Below the pieces are notes generated by a model, which saw only the letters and a list, made by a program, of their open reading frames with translations, did no database searches and was not told where the DNA came from. From Todiramphus chloris collaris (Eukaryota; Chordata; Aves; Coraciiformes; Alcedinidae): a stretch of 64,000 nucleotides of DNA. Made by a program: the position numbers and the translations under genes. The stretch spans positions 809,230 through 873,229 of the forward strand of contig JANVCC010000011.1 of the NCBI GenBank assembly GCA_025345505.1. The letters are read 5' to 3'. Shown here piece by piece: positions 59,729-64,000 of the stretch. Position 1 is the stretch's first letter, and the number at the start of each line of letters is the position of its first letter.

Positions 59729-62464
59729 AATAAAAGCCTGGTATGATGGGGACTGGTGAATTAAATGTAGGCCTGGGGTCTGGCCCTTCTTTTACTAGTC
59801 TTTGGCTTTGAAGGTATCAATTTAATCTTTTTCATTCATCTGCTGATGGGGAATGCTGGCCTGATACCAATGTGAAGTGTTTAATGCTTTCAGTGCTCTG
59901 AAACCTTACCTGTGAAAGTGCTGAGGTGGTGGTGAGTTGCTTAATATGTACATGTACCTTTTTTTGGGGAGCAAATGTTGCAGTGGTCAGAAAGATGTGG
60001 GTTTGCCCATAACAAGGCAATGTGAATTGAAGGTGTAACTGGCTGTGGATGCTCTCTGCTTTTCTAGCATTTTAAGTAGACTCTGTCTCATTAGGTATTT
60101 GCATGCGTTGGTAGTTACTAGGATTCTTTCTGCCTCCTCCCGTAGTGCGTGGCCAAATAACTCATATCAACCTCTTCCTCCTGAGATATTGCGATGGAAG
60201 TGTTTAAAACCTTCCTGTCATACGTGAAGCGAGTAGAGGATATGGAGTGTCAGGAAGAGTTGATTTTTATTTATTTTGTCTCTGAACATGACAGCAATGC
60301 AGTGATGCTGCAAAGGCTGTTGGAGAGTGGAGTGGCTGCAGGAGGATGCTGATGTGTTCAGGCACTTACGTGTGACATACAGGATACAGTGTCCTCTAGG
60401 GCTGCCCATATATCCTGGGGCAGTCCTCCAGGCTTGGTGCCATCACACAGACTAAATGTCCTCTGGGGAGATGCTACGGTTGAACATGTATTACTGTGCT
60501 ATAGGAATCAGTGGGTAAAATATAGGAGTTGGTAGATAAGCTTGGCTGTGGACCAGTCAAGCTAAATTTAAATTTAAAGTTATTCCTTTCTCCCTTTTCT
60601 AGAAACTTTTGCAAAATTCAAGAAGATACTTTTTCCTGTTCTGGAAAACAAAACTTTCCCAGAGTGATCTTATTACTTAAAAACAGACCTATATAGAGCA
60701 TCTCAGCTGTTGCAGCTGGGGAGGAGCAATGAAGTGACCATCTCTCTCCATTTCCTATCCATCTTTCAAATTGGTCAAAACATATTTTACTTTTTTTTTT
60801 TTCCCTAGCCTGGCTTTGACAGGTCTGGAGTTGTCTTGCAAACTCTGCTTGGGAGCAAGGTGTCTGGTGCTTGGGCTGCACCAAGCTCATGACTTGGTTT
60901 GAGGCTCTGAGAGGCAGATGCTTCCTGGAGGCAAAGGCATCTTGCCACTCACTTGCAAATCTGCACCAGCCTTGGAGAACTGGATGCTCTAATTACATTT
61001 CTTGTCTCTTTGGCAAAACACAAGGGCTCCAGTCTAAATTAGAGTCTCTGATTGCAAGAGCCTGTCCTCATTAACATTTCAATTACAAATCTGGTGCAGT
61101 TGGCTGACTGCTAGAGCTGGGTCTGATAGGGAAGCTCTGGCTGAGGCTCCCTGCAGTTGTCTTGGTTCAAATCTTCCTTTTGCTGAGTGTTATTACCAAT
61201 TCTATATCCAGTTAGTTTCATCCTCCTTATTTTCCAGCAATTTCAGTGTGAAACAAGTTGGTGGGGGAGGATGTTCTATTTTTAGTCTTGGACCATTGCT
61301 AAAGGGATTTGCATGTTGGATCATGGCAAGAGTGAACATTTGCCTGTGCTGATGCTAGACACGTTTTAGTCTTTGGCTGCAGTTGACCTGTCAGCGGTTT
61401 TAAGATATTAAGTCAGCTGACAACTGGAGCTAAACAATTATATTTTGCAACAGGGTTAAGGTTTAGCAGAGCTCTGCACCCTCTCTGTCTAGGTGTGATT
61501 CATGAGATAATTCACTACCTATGCTTCTGAATTGTTTTCCTTAATAATTGTCACTTGTTCTCCAGCCTGTCATTACATATGGTTGGAAACTGGGCACACC
61601 GGCTTCCTCGGGGGAATGTATTTGCCTTTGATGCTGCCAGCAATGATGGATGGGTTCATCTTAACTCAAGCATGGGCTAGAAATGTTCCCGTCACTTCCT
61701 TCAAAATGATGCTGGGCAAGCATATAAAACCTGATGGATAGTGGCAGTCCATCACTGCAGGTGTCAGAGGGATGTGGTTTGCAGCAACTCACAGTGGATG
61801 TTGGAGTGAATTGCTGGTTGCTTTTGTGACCTTTTAGGGCTTGTTTTTCTGCTTTGCATGAGATGCAAGTGGTTGTGGTGAGCTAGATGAAGGCTTTGAC
61901 CCTTCAATTCCTTCAGGGTGGTGCTGAGGTAGTGATGCTCTTGGTGGTATCATCAGTCTTGATGTGACGGAAGACTCAGACTGGACATTCTTAGTGAGTT
62001 TCAGTCCTGGAGCTCATTTATGCAAGTGGGCACTTTAAAGGTCTGCTGTTGAGTAACTGCTTCCTTTCTTTTTTTTGCAATGTATTTATCTTGACTATAG
62101 CAAAGTACAGGGACTTGCTTGGTGTGTACAGAAAAAACCAGACATTTGTGCAAATGGAATGAATAACTGGGAGGAGGTGTAGATGACAGCAGAGTCAGAA
62201 AAATCATACAGCCACCCCATAACTGGGATTCCTTTTGGTCTGTGCTTTGCTTGCTAGTCGGGTAGAGAAGAGGAGGCCACTTGGCTTTTGCAATTCATTA
62301 TTGTATGCAAGTTTTGTTATTGGGGGTACCTAACTCACCAACACTCCTGCTTATCGAGTGTTACCTTGGAAAGCACTACAGAACATCTTTGGAGGTGAAG
62401 ATCTGTCTTTGTCTCCTCTCTTCACTCCCTCTGTGTTGTCTGCAAATATGGAAATAGTCATCTT

Positions 62465-62490
62465 ACCCTTAAGATGCTGCTCTTAAGGGT
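62465..62490. repeat. Perfect 10-bp inverted repeat, 6-base loop
   Basis: ACCCTTAAGA (62465-62474), loop TGCTGC, TCTTAAGGGT (62481-62490). No association with a gene is seen. Confidence 0.85.
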
Positions 62491-64000
62491 GTTGCTCTAT
62501 CTTTGCTCTTTGTAAATAACTCTGATCAGCAACGCTGCGTATCATACCACAGGGAATTTTGGAAACATCTGCTGATGTTTGCACATTAACTGGTTTATGA
62601 GCAGTTAGCTAAAACTGCTTTGAGAGGCCAGTGCTCAACTTCTTTATTAGTCCAGAGCCTCTGTGGCTCAAAAACAAATTAAATTTGAGGTTTCCAACAC
62701 TTGCAAACAATATTTAAAGCTATTAGAGAGTTAGAGGCTGAAATGACTGCTAAAGCCCCCATTATAATTGTTACCACTGTTGGAAGTGTTTTTTCAGAGG
62801 TGCTTTGTAATGTTGAATGTGAGTGCTTAATAAAGCAAACAAAAAACAGTGATATGCTGTAATGGTTTTTTGAAGCAACTTCTGGACTTTGACTCCAGTA
62901 ATCTGTAGTGAAGTTGGGAGGGTGAATGTGGTCCAAGGATAAAGTTCTCTAAGCCCTGGTGCTGATGCTCTGTGGTATCATCTGTAGGGATGGCCGTGGA
63001 TGAGGGGACAGCATCCCTGCTGGGAACAATCACTTTGAAGCTTCCAGAGGATTTGAGATCAGAAAAAGCAATAGGGTGAAAAGAAAGGCTCCAGCGTCTC
63101 CATTTCTGCAGTACTTCCACCAACACAGGCTTGTTCAACATCTGACATTGCACTGAATTAACTGTTCTTAACTTTTTTCCCCTTCTTTAGCAGTAAAATT
63201 ACATGTTGCTTTGTATTCTTTATTTAATTACCACACACTTCATACCCTCCCTTCTATTCTGTGCTGTTTCACCCTCTTTCTCTGATATTTTCTATTTTTT
63301 TTTCCCCTACTTGTGAGAAATAGCCAAAATCTCTCTCCTAAGAGCTGCAATGCAAGTAATATCAGACTGTTCAGATGCAGACTCCTTTTAACTCTGAGAT
63401 CTCATTTGCACTCGAGCTCCTTGAGGAAAATGAGTTCTTGTACTCCTGTTCCTGATGATGCAGATTTTAAGGCAACACCAGACTAAGAAATAGATTGTTT
63501 TTCCTGTTTTGAGATCTGCAAAGAGAAGAGCTAGGTGACATTCACGATGACATTTCTCAGAAACCGTGGAGTGTGTTCTTTCTGCTGGGCAGTGCTAGTC
63601 ATATTTTTCTCTCCTCTCTTTTTTTTTCTTTTAAGACTGCATGAGCAACTTTTGCAGGACCAATTTGCTCAGCTGCTGCTGGGCAGTAGGTGTTAAAATT
63701 GTGTGGAAACTCTTGGATGAAAATGAAATAAAATACTGTCTGTCATTGTCTCTTCTGTGGATGTGGGTGTCCTCCTTGGAGCAAGTTAAAACCTACCTGA
63801 GCACTGCAGCTCCAGTTCCCTATCTCCACTGAGCTGCAGTGCCCCATGTATTTCTTTCTCTATGGTGAAAGGAGACACTGATAATAGCATAAAAAAACGG
63901 TGTTAAAGACAGTAAGAAAGACAAGACTTTGCAAATACAGCTCGAGGGGTACAAGTGAATTGAAGTAATTAATGTGATGTTAGACTTCTGTAGACACTAG

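Larger units (their letters stand above)
31440..64000 (+). other. GDPD5: Inferred GDPD5 intron 2 (3' limit not seen)
   Basis: This begins at the donor after codon 39. I looked for the next GDPD5 exon, which should encode an aromatic-rich first membrane segment and a tryptophan-rich loop, and found no candidate up to the end of the window. The intron is therefore at least 32 kb long. It carries CR1 copies, one solo LTR and many low-complexity tracts. Confidence 0.7.
57669..64000. other. Intronic DNA without recognised gene, to the window end
   Basis: Contains C19 at 57782, T-runs (59576, 60791), the T/G tract at 59655 and the hairpin at 62465. No further GDPD5 exon was found. Confidence 0.6.

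Noticed and set aside
31440-64000. GDPD5 exon 3 and later exons
   Set aside because: I looked for the aromatic-rich first membrane segment and the following conserved loop, flanked by splice sites, and did not find them. Presumed to lie beyond 64000.
1-64000. CRISPR array, operons, tRNA, rRNA or known microRNA
   Set aside because: The composition and repeats are those of a bird nuclear intron. No regularly spaced repeat, cloverleaf or known RNA gene was seen.

Overview
This window looks like nuclear DNA from a bird. It holds many CR1 LINE fragments with the avian-type 3' end (degenerate 8-bp repeats close to ATTCTATG), an ERVL-type solo LTR of the form common in birds, little CpG, and no prokaryotic gene organisation. 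The species cannot be named from the sequence.

Only one protein-coding exon could be supported. At 31323-31439 on the + strand there are 39 codons that I recognise as the N-terminus of GDPD5 (also called GDE2), a six-transmembrane glycerophosphodiester phosphodiesterase. The codons follow a strong start context, an in-frame upstream stop and a long polypyrimidine tract with an AG acceptor. They end exactly at an AAG|GTGGGT donor in phase 0. The sequence upstream (1 to about 31264) is therefore best read as intron 1 of GDPD5, with a non-coding first exon and promoter outside the window or not recognisable in it. The sequence downstream (31440-64000) is best read as part of a long second intron. 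I looked for the next coding exon (first membrane segment) and did not find it.

The rest is intronic DNA with interspersed repeats. There are about sixteen CR1 fragments in both orientations: + at 1, 10400, 23560, 33556, 39921, 43492 and 43894; - at 3560, 12975, 18340, 21101, 23112, 39343, 45512, 48339 and 57342. A complete solo LTR at 46896-47648 is flanked by a perfect 5-bp target-site duplication. A fragment of a related LTR lies at 43404, beside two CR1 copies. There are also numerous homopolymers and long G/T-rich low-complexity tracts.

The most notable larger-scale pattern is that all the long G/T-rich tracts I found (6820, 17431, 20558, 32141, 32226, 33121, 36746, 59655 and smaller ones) have G and T on the + strand, the sense strand of GDPD5. 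I saw no comparable A/C-rich tract. No RNA gene, CRISPR array, complete mobile element or second host gene was recognised.
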